DNA of 64,000 nucleotides. Source: Paenibacillus_AB hodogayensis. Lineage in GTDB: Bacteria > Bacillota > Bacilli > Paenibacillales > NBRC-103111. Positions within the stretch are counted from its first letter, which is position 1. Each line of letters starts with the position of its first letter. The position numbers were made by a program, and so were the translations under genes. The notes under the pieces were generated by a model. It was not told where the DNA came from. It did no database searches and worked only from the letters and a program-made list of their open reading frames with translations. The DNA lies in NCBI RefSeq assembly GCF_039536325.1, contig NZ_BAAAYO010000008.1, positions 1-64,000 of the forward strand, given 5' to 3'. Below, piece by piece: positions 1-8,774 of the stretch.

Positions 1-2
1 GC

Positions 3-86
3 CTTTTTGTCGCTGGCCTCTATTTTGCTTTGGCTCAATTAGGTTTGAAGACACGCTCTAACCCAAAAACGATAAATCTTTTATAA
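3..86 (+). CDS. C-terminal tail of a membrane-protein-like gene (5' end outside window)
   Basis: An open frame enters from the left edge and ends at TAA 84-86. It reads a hydrophobic stretch (LFVAGLYFALAQLGLK) and then a short polar tail, as at the end of a small integral membrane protein. It converges on and overlaps by 29 bases the 3' end of the minus-strand acetyltransferase. With only 27 codons visible, the family cannot be named and the frame could be fortuitous. Confidence 0.3.
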   Translation, partial: LFVAGLYFALAQLGLKTRSNPKTINLL

Positions 87-546
87 ACCAAGCATCCGTA
101 GCATTATGCTCTGAACCATTTAGTGGTCTTTCAAGTTGTTGGAAACCTAATTTGATGTAAAGGAAATTTGCTGCTTGAAGTTTCTTTAGCGTTTCTAAGT
201 AACAGTGTGAATAGTGTTCCTTGGCGAAGTCGAGTGCTACTTTCATAAGATCCTTCGACAAACCCATACCTTGAGCTTCGGGTGTAATGTATAGCTTTTG
301 CAACTCGCAAATTCCCGGTTCCTGCCCAAATGGTGCAATCCCCACACCGCCCACCACTTCATCTTGTTCATTCACTGCAACCCAATACTTTGCATTTGAT
401 TGTTCCTTGTAATATTGTGCCAGACTGCTCAGTTGAGGGTCAAAATATGCTGTTCCCGGAATGTTTAGGTTAAATGATTCCAATGAGCGTTTAATAATTC
501 GCTCTATTGTTTGATTGTCCTTTTCTTCAATTTCACGAATTTGCAT
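58..546 (-). CDS. GNAT family N-acetyltransferase
   Basis: A 162-residue protein of the usual length for a stand-alone GNAT domain, which transfers an acetyl group from acetyl-CoA to an amine in the cytosol. The acetyl-CoA loop is visible as AQGMGLSKDL near residue 93, preceded by the strand LQKLYITPE. The C-terminal YIKLGFQQLERPL matches the beta6-beta7 region of the fold. The ATG follows a strong GGGGGAG ribosome site. The substrate cannot be deduced. The coding region is AT-richer than the SLH gene downstream. A copy of the recurrent intergenic motif lies about 80 bases upstream of its start. Confidence 0.9.
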   Translation of the reverse strand: MQIREIEEKDNQTIERIIKRSLESFNLNIPGTAYFDPQLSSLAQYYKEQSNAKYWVAVNEQDEVVGGVGIAPFGQEPGICELQKLYITPEAQGMGLSKDLMKVALDFAKEHYSHCYLETLKKLQAANFLYIKLGFQQLERPLNGSEHNATDAWFIKDLSFLG

Positions 547-627
547 TGTATCACTCCCCCATTTTTTAATAATTATAATTTATCAACTCTAATAATCTAA
601 TACTATTGACCAAATAATTCAACCTGT

Positions 628-657
628 TCAAGTATCCCGCCAGTTAGCTTAATGAAG
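628..657 (+). repeat. Intergenic repeat copy a (consensus CTATCCTGCCCGTTAG plus AATGAA)
   Basis: Reads AAGTATCCCGCCAGTTAG followed by CTTAATGAAG. It matches the shared motif found at seven other gene boundaries in this window (see finding). It lies upstream of the minus-strand acetyltransferase. A hairpin beside this copy is not obvious. Confidence 0.55.
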
Positions 658-940
658 CAATGAAGCATCGTCAGTCTAAATCATTATTTTCTTCAGACAG
701 GATCCAGATGCGACGCTCTCGGCCGGCTCCCCTTCAGCTGCTGCTACTCGATCGATCTCAGGGTGCCTGGCAACGCGCGACATGTCCCCTCCTGCGCCCC
801 AGACACAGAACGTTTGACCTGCGGAACAGGATGGCCGCGCTCTCGGGGGACAAAAGAAATTTCAAAGTTTTAATATCATTGGAGCACCATCTAATAATAT
901 AATTTTAGTATCCGAATCTCGTCGGAAAATATCGACATTG
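658..940. other. Intergenic GC-rich block, no convincing gene
   Basis: Between the repeat copy and the SLH gene lies a GC-rich block (about 700-860) flanked by AT-rich DNA. Short frames exist on both strands, but none has a ribosome site or a recognisable domain. The last 50 bases carry the ribosome site TTGGAGGAAATACC of the SLH gene. Confidence 0.4.
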
Positions 941-951
941 GAGGAAATACC

Positions 952-2919
952 ATGAAAAAGTTGCGACGTAGGGTTGCTTTATTATCTATGCTTGGGTTGC
1001 TCGCCTTCTCGCCATTGACCGCTTTGGCAGCAGAACCGATTATTAGGCCGATTCTCCCGTCTATCCCGTCTGTACCGATCATATTGATCGATCCCGATGA
1101 CGATTTCCCTTCGGGGTCCTTGGCGAATGCCGCGTTGATCGAGCGCCGTTGGGGGTATTCCCAGCTCAAGGGAGCGTATTATGCTCCGAGCCTGGCGGCG
1201 GACGGCACCTTATACGTCGGAAGCTGGAACAAATACTCCGACGGTGACGGGCTGGCCGCCATTGCGCCTAACGGTAAGCCGTTGTGGAGCATCCTCTCCG
1301 ACAACGGCTACTACGACACGACTATCGGACCGGATGGCACTTTGTACGCTGCAAGAGGGGGAGGCGGGCTGCAGCAAATATTCAAAGACGGACGGACCGG
1401 ATGGACATACTCAGGTTCTATCACAGGGAAAATTTCCTTTTTGCCGGACGGAACGATTGTGCTCGCAGACTCTGATAAAATCGTATTTATCGCCCCCAAT
1501 GATGGTTCGATTATCCGGTCGGTCGATGCGCCTTCGGTGCTCGCGCATTCGCTCAGCGTCGCCGCCGACGGCACAGTGTACGCCGTATCCGGCAAGTCGA
1601 GTCTCTATTCGATCAAGCCGGACGGCAGCTTGAAATGGTCGCGCGACATGAGCGGCGGCAGCGGCTCCGCCAATTTCTTCGGCACCGCGCTCGGCTCCGA
1701 CGGCACCGTGTACGCCGTTGCCAACAAAAACACCGTTGCAGCCTACAAGCCGGACGGGAGCGTCAAAGGTAAATATACGGCAACCGCGGACATTTCGACG
1801 ACACCGGTCGTTGACAAATCCGGCGAGTTGTACGTCGGACTCGTCAATGGCAAGCTGATCGGATTGAACAATGCCATGGGCGTGAAATGGATCACCAAAT
1901 TTACCAATTCCATCACGCGAATCGTCACCGGTCCGGGAGAGCTTGTATACGTCTACAGCAGCGATGGTCAATATTTGTACGCGATTGCCGCCGTCAACGG
2001 CAATGCCAAGTGGAAAGCCGAAGTACCTCATAACAGCGGCGGCGGCCACGGGAATATCGTTTTCTCCTCCGACGGCACTCTGTTTGCCAGCGGCTTCGGG
2101 CTGTTCGCACTCGGAACGCCGCCAGTTGCCAGCGTAACGCTGGATAAGTCGACGATCGAACTGCAAGCCGGACAGAGCGCCGCGCTAACTGCCACCGTCG
2201 CACCGTCCGAAGCGGTCAATCGCAAAGTCAATTGGAAGAGCGATAATCCGAATGTCGCCAAGGTCGACGGCGCGGGCATCGTAACGGCCGTGTCGGCGGG
2301 CAAAACCAAGTTGATCGCAACGACGGACGAGGGCGGCTACATGGCGATTAGCGAGGTGAACGTCAGCGCCTCGCCGTCCCCCCGCATCGTGTTGACGGAT
2401 ATCGACGGCCATTGGGCCAAACCCGAGATTGCGAAAGCGGTGGAACTGGAAATCGTCTTCGGATACGAAGACGGGACGTTTATGCCGGCAAAGAGTGTGA
2501 CAAGGGCGGAGTTCGCGGTGATGCTTATGCGGGCTTTGAAGCCGGATGTCGAAGGCATCGCTCTGCCGTTCACGGACCAAAACGATATACCTTCATGGGC
2601 GGCCAAAGCCGTCGCTCAAGCAGCTCAGCTCAATATTGTGAGGGGCAATTCCGACGGAACGTTTCTTCCGTCGAACAACATCACGCACGAGGAAATGCTG
2701 GCGATGGTCGTGCGCGCCTCGGGCAAAACGGTTCCGGATCCCGCGCCGAACAGCGGTTACGCCGACGACGCCGATCTTTCGGACTGGTCCAGGGGGTCGG
2801 CATACGTCGCTAATCGGCATTCGCTTCTCGGCGGCATGAACGATAACAAGGTTCGGCCGAAAGCCTCGACCACTCGCGCGGAATCGGCCGCCGCCATCGT
2901 CCGCATGCTGGACATATAG
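952..2919 (+). CDS. Secreted S-layer-anchored protein: beta-propeller, Big_2 domain, three SLH domains
   Basis: 655 residues. A signal peptide (basic MKKLRRR, hydrophobic core, ALAA cleavage near 27) is followed by a PQQ-like beta-propeller at about 75-385. The propeller is marked by recurring DGTLYV / DGTVYAV motifs, at least seven blades' worth. A bacterial Ig-like Big_2 domain follows (about 390-470, starting VASVTLDKSTIEL), then three SLH domains (about 480-655), the first containing DIDGHWAKPEI and FGYEDGTFMPAKSVTRAEFA. SLH domains hold proteins on secondary cell-wall polymer, so this is a cell-surface protein; the ligand of the propeller is unknown. The ATG sits 7 bases after GGAGG. A hairpin terminator follows, so it looks monocistronic. 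Confidence 0.9.
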   Translation: MKKLRRRVALLSMLGLLAFSPLTALAAEPIIRPILPSIPSVPIILIDPDDDFPSGSLANAALIERRWGYSQLKGAYYAPSLAADGTLYVGSWNKYSDGDGLAAIAPNGKPLWSILSDNGYYDTTIGPDGTLYAARGGGGLQQIFKDGRTGWTYSGSITGKISFLPDGTIVLADSDKIVFIAPNDGSIIRSVDAPSVLAHSLSVAADGTVYAVSGKSSLYSIKPDGSLKWSRDMSGGSGSANFFGTALGSDGTVYAVANKNTVAAYKPDGSVKGKYTATADISTTPVVDKSGELYVGLVNGKLIGLNNAMGVKWITKFTNSITRIVTGPGELVYVYSSDGQYLYAIAAVNGNAKWKAEVPHNSGGGHGNIVFSSDGTLFASGFGLFALGTPPVASVTLDKSTIELQAGQSAALTATVAPSEAVNRKVNWKSDNPNVAKVDGAGIVTAVSAGKTKLIATTDEGGYMAISEVNVSASPSPRIVLTDIDGHWAKPEIAKAVELEIVFGYEDGTFMPAKSVTRAEFAVMLMRALKPDVEGIALPFTDQNDIPSWAAKAVAQAAQLNIVRGNSDGTFLPSNNITHEEMLAMVVRASGKTVPDPAPNSGYADDADLSDWSRGSAYVANRHSLLGGMNDNKVRPKASTTRAESAAAIVRMLDI

Positions 2920-3041
2920 TCAACTTGGAAGTAAGATGGGATGTCTTTTTGATTATTATCGGCATCATCGTTGACGACGGCATACACATAGTGACGCTGT
3001 GGCGAGACGATCTGCCGACCAAAGGGAATTTTACAAAAAGC

Positions 3042-3076
3042 GACGAGCTTCGCTTGGAGGCGGGCTCGTCTTTTTT
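3042..3076 (+). terminator. Rho-independent terminator after the SLH/beta-propeller gene
   Basis: Stem GACGAGC / GCTCGTC with a 15-base loop, followed by six T. It lies about 120 bases after the stop of the SLH gene. Confidence 0.8.
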
Positions 3077-3198
3077 GGCGCGTTATTTCCATATTTTTTT
3101 CTTCTGATTTTCATTAAAATGAAAGAAATGTGTTGAGAACATTGCAGCGATTGGCATCTGACTTATCGAGGGCAGGCGGAGACACGGAGGGCGGGCAT

Positions 3199-5004
3199 GT
3201 GAGCAGTCGTGAAATTAGCAGCAGCGTCAGCGCTGTAACCGATCGCGGGGAAGCGGCTGAAGCCGACCGCAGCCAAATGTTAGCGGAAAGAGCGCAACTA
3301 GGTGATACGGAAGCGTTCGGTGAACTGATCGGGCAGCATCGAAGCAAGGCGAAAATGTGGGCTGAACGGATGACCGGGGATCCGCACATGGCCGACGACA
3401 TCGTTCAGGACGCGCTCATTCGCGCGTTTCTGCAAATCGGTTCCCTGCACGATACGAGCCGTTTTCTGCCTTGGCTGCACAAAATCGTGCGCAATCAAGC
3501 GAACATGCGCCTACGGCGGGGCGGTCCATACAAGCGGGAGAAACCGTTCGCGGCGTTCGGTTTGCCGGAAAGCGAAGCGGGCTCGGTGGAATGGGACGAC
3601 TTGGACAGCGTGCTTTTCCATTTGACGCGCACGGCCGCTAACGAGGCGAACAACGTCCATAATCCTGAAGAGTCTCTTATGCGCAAAGAGCTGTACGAGA
3701 CGATTCATTCGGTGTTGCATTGCTTGAACCGCAAAGAGCGCGATATTTTCGAGGCGTGTTTTTTCAAGCAGCTGAGTCCGGACGAAATCGCAGCCATGTA
3801 CCAAATGACAACCGGCTCCATCTACACCTATATCCACCGCTCTCGCCAGAAGCTCCGACAAGAGCACATTCGCGTCTCTCTTGGCCTACTACCCGACAAG
3901 GGAGGAAAGACTTTGGTCAAGAGCAAGCTGCTCCAATTGCCAGAATGGCCGGCTTCGGATGCCGTCATGCTGTCCTTCGTCGATCGGATCGGACATCTGC
4001 TCGCCGCAATCGGCGACAGGCGGGAATCCGCTGAACTGTTGGGCTTATCGGGCTTCGCTTTCCGCATGCTCATTTCTGATAAAACGACGTTTGCGGATTG
4101 CATTTACATGTTCGATTGGCGGCAAAAGCTGAGAACGTTCATGAAAGAGCTCGGATATGAAGTCTCCCTACTATGCGGGCAACTAGCGGATTCGCCGGTA
4201 CCGTTGCTGGGCGCCGTCGAGAGGTTTCCCGTCGTGCTGCCGATCGAGGAAGCCGTTATCCCTTTTATCCGAAAAGCGATCGATGCAGGCAAGCCCGTGT
4301 TCTATTTCGACACGACGGCTTCTAGGCCATACGTGCACGAATGGTCGTTGATTTACGGCTACGACGATGAAAAGCAATCCGTACGACTGACCGACGTCAT
4401 GAAGCCGGACGGCAAAACGTTGGCTTATGAGGATATCGCCAACAACCCGGTTCGTTTTTTGGCGTCGATCAACCGGATTGAAGAGCATGAGAAGCCACCT
4501 GCTTCTCGATCTGCAAGAGATGCAGCGAGGCGGCATATGGCGGAGGGCAGCATTCGCCAGGCCATCGAACATGCGAAAAACCCGCGTGCCTATCGCCCGA
4601 TGACTGTATACTTATTGTATACATCAGGCTTGTCCGCTTACGAACGTTGGATTCGACATATGCGCAGCGATCCCGCCATTCCGCCGAACCGATACGGGGC
4701 CGGCCAACTGGCAGCCTCCTATGCGCAGGCAAGAACTTATGCCGCCCGGTATCTGAGGAACGTTCCCTTTCAAGGCGAAGCGATGCGGTTTGCGCTGCTC
4801 GCTTCGGAAGCGTACGAGCAAGCCGGCGAAGCTTTAGGCGAGTTTAGCGCGGCGGTGCCGTTCATGCGATCGGCAGAGGTGCTATCGCCCGAGCAATGCG
4901 AGAAATGCGCGGTTTGGCTGGAGCAAGCCAAAGCTTTCGAAGCAGCCGCGATCGGTTACCTGGAAAAAGCAGTCGACCAACTGGAGAAGGAGAAATCACT
5001 TTGA
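3199..5004 (+). CDS. ECF-like sigma-70 family factor with large C-terminal extension
   Basis: 601 residues from the GTG at 3199, chosen because GGAGG lies 7-8 bases upstream; an in-frame GTG at 3130 has no good site. Residues about 25-110 show sigma region 2 (AFGELIGQHRSKAKMWAERM, then DIVQDALIRAF and WLHKIVRNQANMRLRR). About 180-235 shows region 4 (NRKERDIFEACFFKQLSPDE, IAAMYQMTTGSIYTYIHRSR). The remaining ~360 residues are not sigma factor. One part (LLGLSGFAFRMLI ... VHEWSLIYGYDDEKQSVRLTD) resembles the papain-fold C39/BtrH-like family, inferred by motif only, and a helical tail follows. ECF factors average about 180 residues, so the extension is exceptional and could sense a ligand or protein. 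Its stop overlaps the start of the next gene, implying translational coupling. Confidence 0.8.
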   Translation: MSSREISSSVSAVTDRGEAAEADRSQMLAERAQLGDTEAFGELIGQHRSKAKMWAERMTGDPHMADDIVQDALIRAFLQIGSLHDTSRFLPWLHKIVRNQANMRLRRGGPYKREKPFAAFGLPESEAGSVEWDDLDSVLFHLTRTAANEANNVHNPEESLMRKELYETIHSVLHCLNRKERDIFEACFFKQLSPDEIAAMYQMTTGSIYTYIHRSRQKLRQEHIRVSLGLLPDKGGKTLVKSKLLQLPEWPASDAVMLSFVDRIGHLLAAIGDRRESAELLGLSGFAFRMLISDKTTFADCIYMFDWRQKLRTFMKELGYEVSLLCGQLADSPVPLLGAVERFPVVLPIEEAVIPFIRKAIDAGKPVFYFDTTASRPYVHEWSLIYGYDDEKQSVRLTDVMKPDGKTLAYEDIANNPVRFLASINRIEEHEKPPASRSARDAARRHMAEGSIRQAIEHAKNPRAYRPMTVYLLYTSGLSAYERWIRHMRSDPAIPPNRYGAGQLAASYAQARTYAARYLRNVPFQGEAMRFALLASEAYEQAGEALGEFSAAVPFMRSAEVLSPEQCEKCAVWLEQAKAFEAAAIGYLEKAVDQLEKEKSL

Positions 5005-6146
5005 GCGAAAAGACAATGATTCGATTTATGACCGATTTTCACCACTTGCACAACCTCATGGACGCGAAAGCTTCCTTCGAGCGCGATCATCCCGAAGTAC
5101 AAATCGTCCTGGAGCAGGCGACCGACCATTATGAATTAATGCAAGCCTATAAATCGGACGAAGCTCCGGATATTATCGAATCCGGTGGTTGGGCTCTATT
5201 CAACTACAAAGGCATGTTCGTCGATCTGCTCTCTTACGTAGAAGAGGTGCCGGGATTAATGGAGGATTTAAACCCGGGACTCATGCGCGTAGCTTGCAAA
5301 GACGGTCATTTGCCCGGGTTGCCCGTGGATGTAGCGCTTCCGCTTATCCTCTATCGGAAGGATATGTTCGATTCCGCGGACCTCCCCTATCCGACGGACG
5401 ATTGGACATGGGACGAGATGATCGCATTGGCGGAAAAGCTAACGATCCGGGGCGACAACGGGGTGGCACGCCAATTCGGCTTCGGCTTTGGCGTCGATAT
5501 CGAGGAGTTCGAGCCCTTCGTTATGCGGAACGGAGGCCGATATTTGTCCGCAGACGGCACTACCGCGCGAGGTTACGTGGATCAGCCCGCCGTTATTGAA
5601 TCGTTCCGGAAGCTAATGGACGCTTACCGCGTGCATCGTGTCATCCGCAATCCAGGTGAGCCTTCGGAAGCGGGCGAGCTGCACCAAGGCTTTGCGATGA
5701 TTTTCGGCTTTACCTGGTTCGCAGGCGGTATCGTCATCAACGGGCTATCCGACCAATTTGGCGTCGTCGGCTTGCCGAATATGCCGGGTGGCGAGCAGTC
5801 CAACATGATTTATATGGGTGCCGCAGGTATAACGTCGAAGTCGCAACATCCGCGACTCGCTTGGGAGTTTCTGCGACACTACGTGCTGGACCGCCACGAG
5901 CCTTTCCGCTCGAAGTCGGCGCGCACGCTCCCCGTCACTAGCTCTCTGGCGGAGCAAAGCGGCATGAAGCAGCATCCGATTTGGTCGCGTTACGTTCAGG
6001 AGCTGGATCGCGTGCAAGCGAGCGGTTTTTACATCAGCGAAAAATGGAACTCCTCCCGCCAATTGATCAACGAAGACATTCACCGGATGATCGCGGAAGG
6101 CGCCGACGTCGCTCAAGTGTTGAAATCTTGGACTCGATTTGCATGA
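5001..6146 (+). CDS. Signal-less extracellular-solute-binding-protein-like protein (SBP_bac_1 fold)
   Basis: 381 residues from TTG 5001, which overlaps the TGA of the sigma gene (TTGA) and follows AAGGAGA. The sequence has family-1 SBP hallmarks: DAPDII-type DEAPDIIESGGW, PVDVALPLILYRKDMFD, then DDWTWDEMIALAEKLT and LAWEFLRHYVLD. The start leads directly into the first beta strand (TMIRFMTDFHHLHNLMDA). There is no signal peptide or lipobox, so the product should be cytosolic, unlike a normal ABC-transporter SBP. Coupling to the sigma factor suggests a ligand-sensing partner or modulator of that factor (inference). The upstream frame to 4896 lacks a ribosome site. A hairpin terminator follows. 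Confidence 0.85.
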   Translation: MSEKTMIRFMTDFHHLHNLMDAKASFERDHPEVQIVLEQATDHYELMQAYKSDEAPDIIESGGWALFNYKGMFVDLLSYVEEVPGLMEDLNPGLMRVACKDGHLPGLPVDVALPLILYRKDMFDSADLPYPTDDWTWDEMIALAEKLTIRGDNGVARQFGFGFGVDIEEFEPFVMRNGGRYLSADGTTARGYVDQPAVIESFRKLMDAYRVHRVIRNPGEPSEAGELHQGFAMIFGFTWFAGGIVINGLSDQFGVVGLPNMPGGEQSNMIYMGAAGITSKSQHPRLAWEFLRHYVLDRHEPFRSKSARTLPVTSSLAEQSGMKQHPIWSRYVQELDRVQASGFYISEKWNSSRQLINEDIHRMIAEGADVAQVLKSWTRFA

Positions 6147-6172
6147 TTTGCGTAGCCCCTTTGGGAAGGACG

Positions 6173-6203
6173 AAATAGCGGTAGTCTAAGGCTGCCGCTA
6201 TTT
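6173..6203 (+). terminator. Terminator of the sigma/SBP-like operon
   Basis: Inverted repeat AAATAGCGGTAG / CTGCCGCTATTT around a 7-base loop, 27 bases after the stop. The flanks are A/T runs on both strands, so it may work in both directions. Confidence 0.7.
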
Positions 6204-6309
6204 CATGGAGCTAACTAATCTCTTCGCCATCCACAAAGCTTGCTTGATACCGATTTCAATTTGATAATCGTTGTTGGGGTCACATGTGTTGCATCGTTCA
6301 TCCGCAAAA

Positions 6310-6678
6310 CTATACAGATAGTTCATTCAGAATAGGCGCACATATGTCGGCTACGGCACCGACAGAAAACGGATTCACTAATCTTCCAGCAGCCAAAAGA
6401 TTCAGATAGTTTGTACTCCCTCCCTTGCTGCAAAATGCGAAGTAGTCTTTCCAGGTTTCTTGATAGTTGAGTTTTGACCTTCCATGAAATTCAAATGCAC
6501 TTATTTGCGCTAAGTTATAGTCCATATAAGAAAAAGGATAGTTGAAGAGATGCGGTTGATTGTGCCAGGAAGTTCCGCGCTTAACAGACTCATGACTACT
6601 CCTGGCACGCCAGGGCATATATTTCTGTTCAATTTCTCGCCACAATTCACAACGCTTCCATTTGTTATATGCGGCATA
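6310..6678 (-). pseudogene. C-terminal remnant of an M3 family oligoendopeptidase (PepF-like)
   Basis: On the minus strand the frame reads ALWREIE-type CELWREIEQKYMPWR, then HLFNYPFSYMDYNLAQIS and later NYQETWKDYFAFCSKGGS, and closes with LAAGRLVNPFSVG. This is the C-terminal helical part of oligoendopeptidase F proteins, whose full length is about 560-600 residues. The HEXXH zinc motif and all N-terminal sequence are missing. Stops (TAG TAG) lie just upstream of the homologous part, and the serine hydrolase gene begins its 3' end there. No proper start codon is present, so it is a dead 5'-truncated fragment, not a small gene. Confidence 0.8.
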
Positions 6679-6684
6679 AAACTA

Positions 6685-7956
6685 CTAAATTGTTGGGTCA
6701 TCCTTTTCATAACCGAAAAACGTCATTTTGCCATTTTTGTTTTTAGCCATACTGTACGGATGGATCTGGTCAGAATATCTCCGAGCGAATCTCCCTTCGC
6801 CTACGGGGTAGATCTCAATATGAAGATTTCCTGAAAATCTCGTAAAGTATAATTTCCCATTAATAAATTCTACTTGGATCTTATCTTTCAAATAGGTTCC
6901 GCAATACTCTTTAAGCTTGTTTTCGTTGATTGGAATCTCTTCATGTTTTAACGGATAATCCACATCAACTTGATGCAAAATATCTGAAATTGCATTGCCC
7001 AGTCTGTACTGATGGATTGATTCGTTATTTGAAAGTATGATTACACAAATATCTTCATCGAAATAATCCTGCATATAGGTGCTTACCCCAAGATGATCTC
7101 CCCCATGGGAATATCTAGCAGTGCCGTAAATATGGTGATGTTCCAGACCATAGCAGTAATTGTTTTTGTTCTCTTTGAAAAATCTAATGTACGTTTTTGG
7201 AGATAGGAGTTTACGATCCCGCAAACAGGTGTACCATTTGAACAAATCATCGCAGTTTGAAATGATGGCACCTGCACCGATGCTAAATTTCTCATTATAA
7301 TATGGACTTCTGATGATGGAGTCAAAATCTTTTGAATAATTACTTGACCTGTTTTTTATTGGTTTACATCCGTCATCGACATCGCTGTTCATCATATTCA
7401 AAGGTAGAAAGATATTGTTTCGAATATAATCTTCATATTTCTCTCCTGAAACATTTTCAATAATCCAAGCGAGTAAATTATAGTTTGAGTTATTGTAATC
7501 ATATTTCATACCTGGCGGATTTGTAGGTTTTTTATTGATACACTGCCGGAAGAATTCATTTCGTGAATAGTTCATTCTGTTGTACCCAGCAAAAAAATCA
7601 TTATCAAAATTATGGAAATTATATAATCCAGAAGTATGCGATAGTAAATGATGAATAGTGATCGACTCGTCAATCTTCATATCGGCAGAGAGATACAATT
7701 GTGCGGATTTATCAATATCCAACATGTTCTTGTCATAAAGAAGCATGATCGCAAAGGCAGTAAACTGTTTTGAAATGGAAGCGATGGAGAAGCATGAATT
7801 GGTATTGTTTTTAATTCCGAACTCGATACTTGCAATGCCGTATGCGTTTTCAAAAAGAACTTCACCTTTACGGGTAACTTGAATAACGCCGTAAAAGTCC
7901 CACAAGTCCAAGTATTTGTTAATATATGTTTCTAGCTTCAATCGTATGGATTGCAT
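6685..7956 (-). CDS. Serine hydrolase, beta-lactamase/D-alanyl-D-alanine carboxypeptidase class C fold
   Basis: 423 residues from ATG 7956, with GAGGAG 9 bases upstream; a TTG three codons earlier is less likely. Catalytic motifs of the PF00144 family are visible: SISK (Ser nucleophile and Lys, in FSIASISKQFTAF), the YxN element in YNNSNYNLLAW, and HGG in YSHGGDHLGVS. HHLLSHTSGLYNF is also typical. There is no signal peptide, so it is probably cytosolic, acting as an esterase/peptidase of unknown substrate rather than a true beta-lactamase. The C-terminal ~90 residues form a lipocalin-like tail (EYCGTYLKDKIQVEFINGKL). AT-rich compared with the surrounding carbohydrate genes. Confidence 0.9.
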   Translation of the reverse strand: MQSIRLKLETYINKYLDLWDFYGVIQVTRKGEVLFENAYGIASIEFGIKNNTNSCFSIASISKQFTAFAIMLLYDKNMLDIDKSAQLYLSADMKIDESITIHHLLSHTSGLYNFHNFDNDFFAGYNRMNYSRNEFFRQCINKKPTNPPGMKYDYNNSNYNLLAWIIENVSGEKYEDYIRNNIFLPLNMMNSDVDDGCKPIKNRSSNYSKDFDSIIRSPYYNEKFSIGAGAIISNCDDLFKWYTCLRDRKLLSPKTYIRFFKENKNNYCYGLEHHHIYGTARYSHGGDHLGVSTYMQDYFDEDICVIILSNNESIHQYRLGNAISDILHQVDVDYPLKHEEIPINENKLKEYCGTYLKDKIQVEFINGKLYFTRFSGNLHIEIYPVGEGRFARRYSDQIHPYSMAKNKNGKMTFFGYEKDDPTI

Positions 7957-8024
7957 CAAGTCCAACTCCTCTCAAACAATTCGCAACCGTAGTGACGGCT
8001 CCTGTACCATATCGATTTTTCCAT

Positions 8025-8070
8025 TTTACTATGCTGCCCAGTTAGTGGAACGGTGCCTGTAGCAATGAAA
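8025..8070 (+). repeat. Intergenic repeat copy b
   Basis: Reads ACTATGCTGCCCAGTTAG and, after about 15 extra bases, CAATGAAAG. It carries the same two blocks as the other copies. It lies between the serine hydrolase promoter and the 3' end of the next minus-strand gene, directly beside a hairpin. Confidence 0.55.
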
Positions 8071-8072
8071 GT

Positions 8073-8097
8073 CAGCGATGGATCGGTTCCATCGCTG
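8073..8097 (-). terminator. Hairpin 3' of the 8.1-kb acetyltransferase gene
   Basis: CAGCGATGG / CCATCGCTG stem with a 7-base loop, 36 bases beyond the stop of the minus-strand acetyltransferase. The T-run on the minus strand is short (ACTTTC), so terminator strength is uncertain. Confidence 0.5.
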
Positions 8098-8133
8098 CGC
8101 TAACATCTTCCGATAGGTGAGTCCCTAATGAAT

Positions 8134-8610
8134 TCAGAGTGGCAAGACGGTGATTAGCTCGTCTCCTAAGATTTCGCCGTTGTCACGGAATCCGCAGCTT
8201 TCATAAAGCTTTTTGGCGGGCAAGTTATCTGCCTTATAAGAAATCCAGCAATAATGTGCAGGCCCGGCCGGAAAGGTACGGATAAATTCCAAGACTTTTT
8301 TCATAGTTTCCCGACCGTAGCCCCGGTTCTGGTGATGCTTGTCAATCATCAGTCGCAAGATGCAATAGCTGTCGTGTGCAATTGACGGGAGGTCGTATCC
8401 GGTAATTCCATAAGTCAACATAACAAAACCGACCGGCTGCCCATCCGAATAAATGGCAAACGGAAGTGGATGTCCCCCATTGGTTGCAAGGACATAGCAC
8501 GAAGCCACGCTTGACAGATTTGACGCAACGAAGCGCCGTTGTTCTTCTGTTACTTCCAAGTTAAATATGGCGCGTCGGTTTTCCAGCGTTATTTTTCTGA
8601 GCGTAATCAT
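8134..8610 (-). CDS. GNAT family N-acetyltransferase, polyamine-acetyltransferase-like
   Basis: 158 residues, full length for the family. The acetyl-CoA motif QNRGYGRETM follows LRLMIDKHH near residue 95, and the C-terminal NLPAKKLYESCGFRDNGEI is the standard end of the fold. The layout, including the N-terminal LRKITLENRRAIFNLEVT, resembles BltD/PaiA-type spermidine/spermine acetyltransferases, but a polyamine substrate is only an inference. The ATG follows AAGGGGGAAG. It stands alone, with the recurrent repeat and a hairpin on its 3' side and another repeat about 200 bases upstream. Confidence 0.88.
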   Translation of the reverse strand: MITLRKITLENRRAIFNLEVTEEQRRFVASNLSSVASCYVLATNGGHPLPFAIYSDGQPVGFVMLTYGITGYDLPSIAHDSYCILRLMIDKHHQNRGYGRETMKKVLEFIRTFPAGPAHYCWISYKADNLPAKKLYESCGFRDNGEILGDELITVLPL

Positions 8611-8774
8611 GCAGGTCTTCCCCCTTCATCCCTTATTGTTGTGCGCCGCGGTCGCATAAATAACATTACAGTTTTCACCAAAAAATGAATAGACTTATGT
8701 TGAATTTTTTTATATACTATTATGTATCCATGACTTTTTTAGGTGTACCCTTTTTGGCATATTGGCAATTGGTC

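Noticed and set aside
660..902. Possible small gene or decayed cytochrome-c-like fragment
   Set aside because: Plus-strand frame is Arg-rich without ribosome site; a minus-strand reading vaguely resembling a haem motif needs frame changes and lacks a clear CxxCH.
4469..4732. Minus-strand frames within the sigma factor gene
   Set aside because: No ribosome sites and composition typical of antisense to a GC-rich gene.
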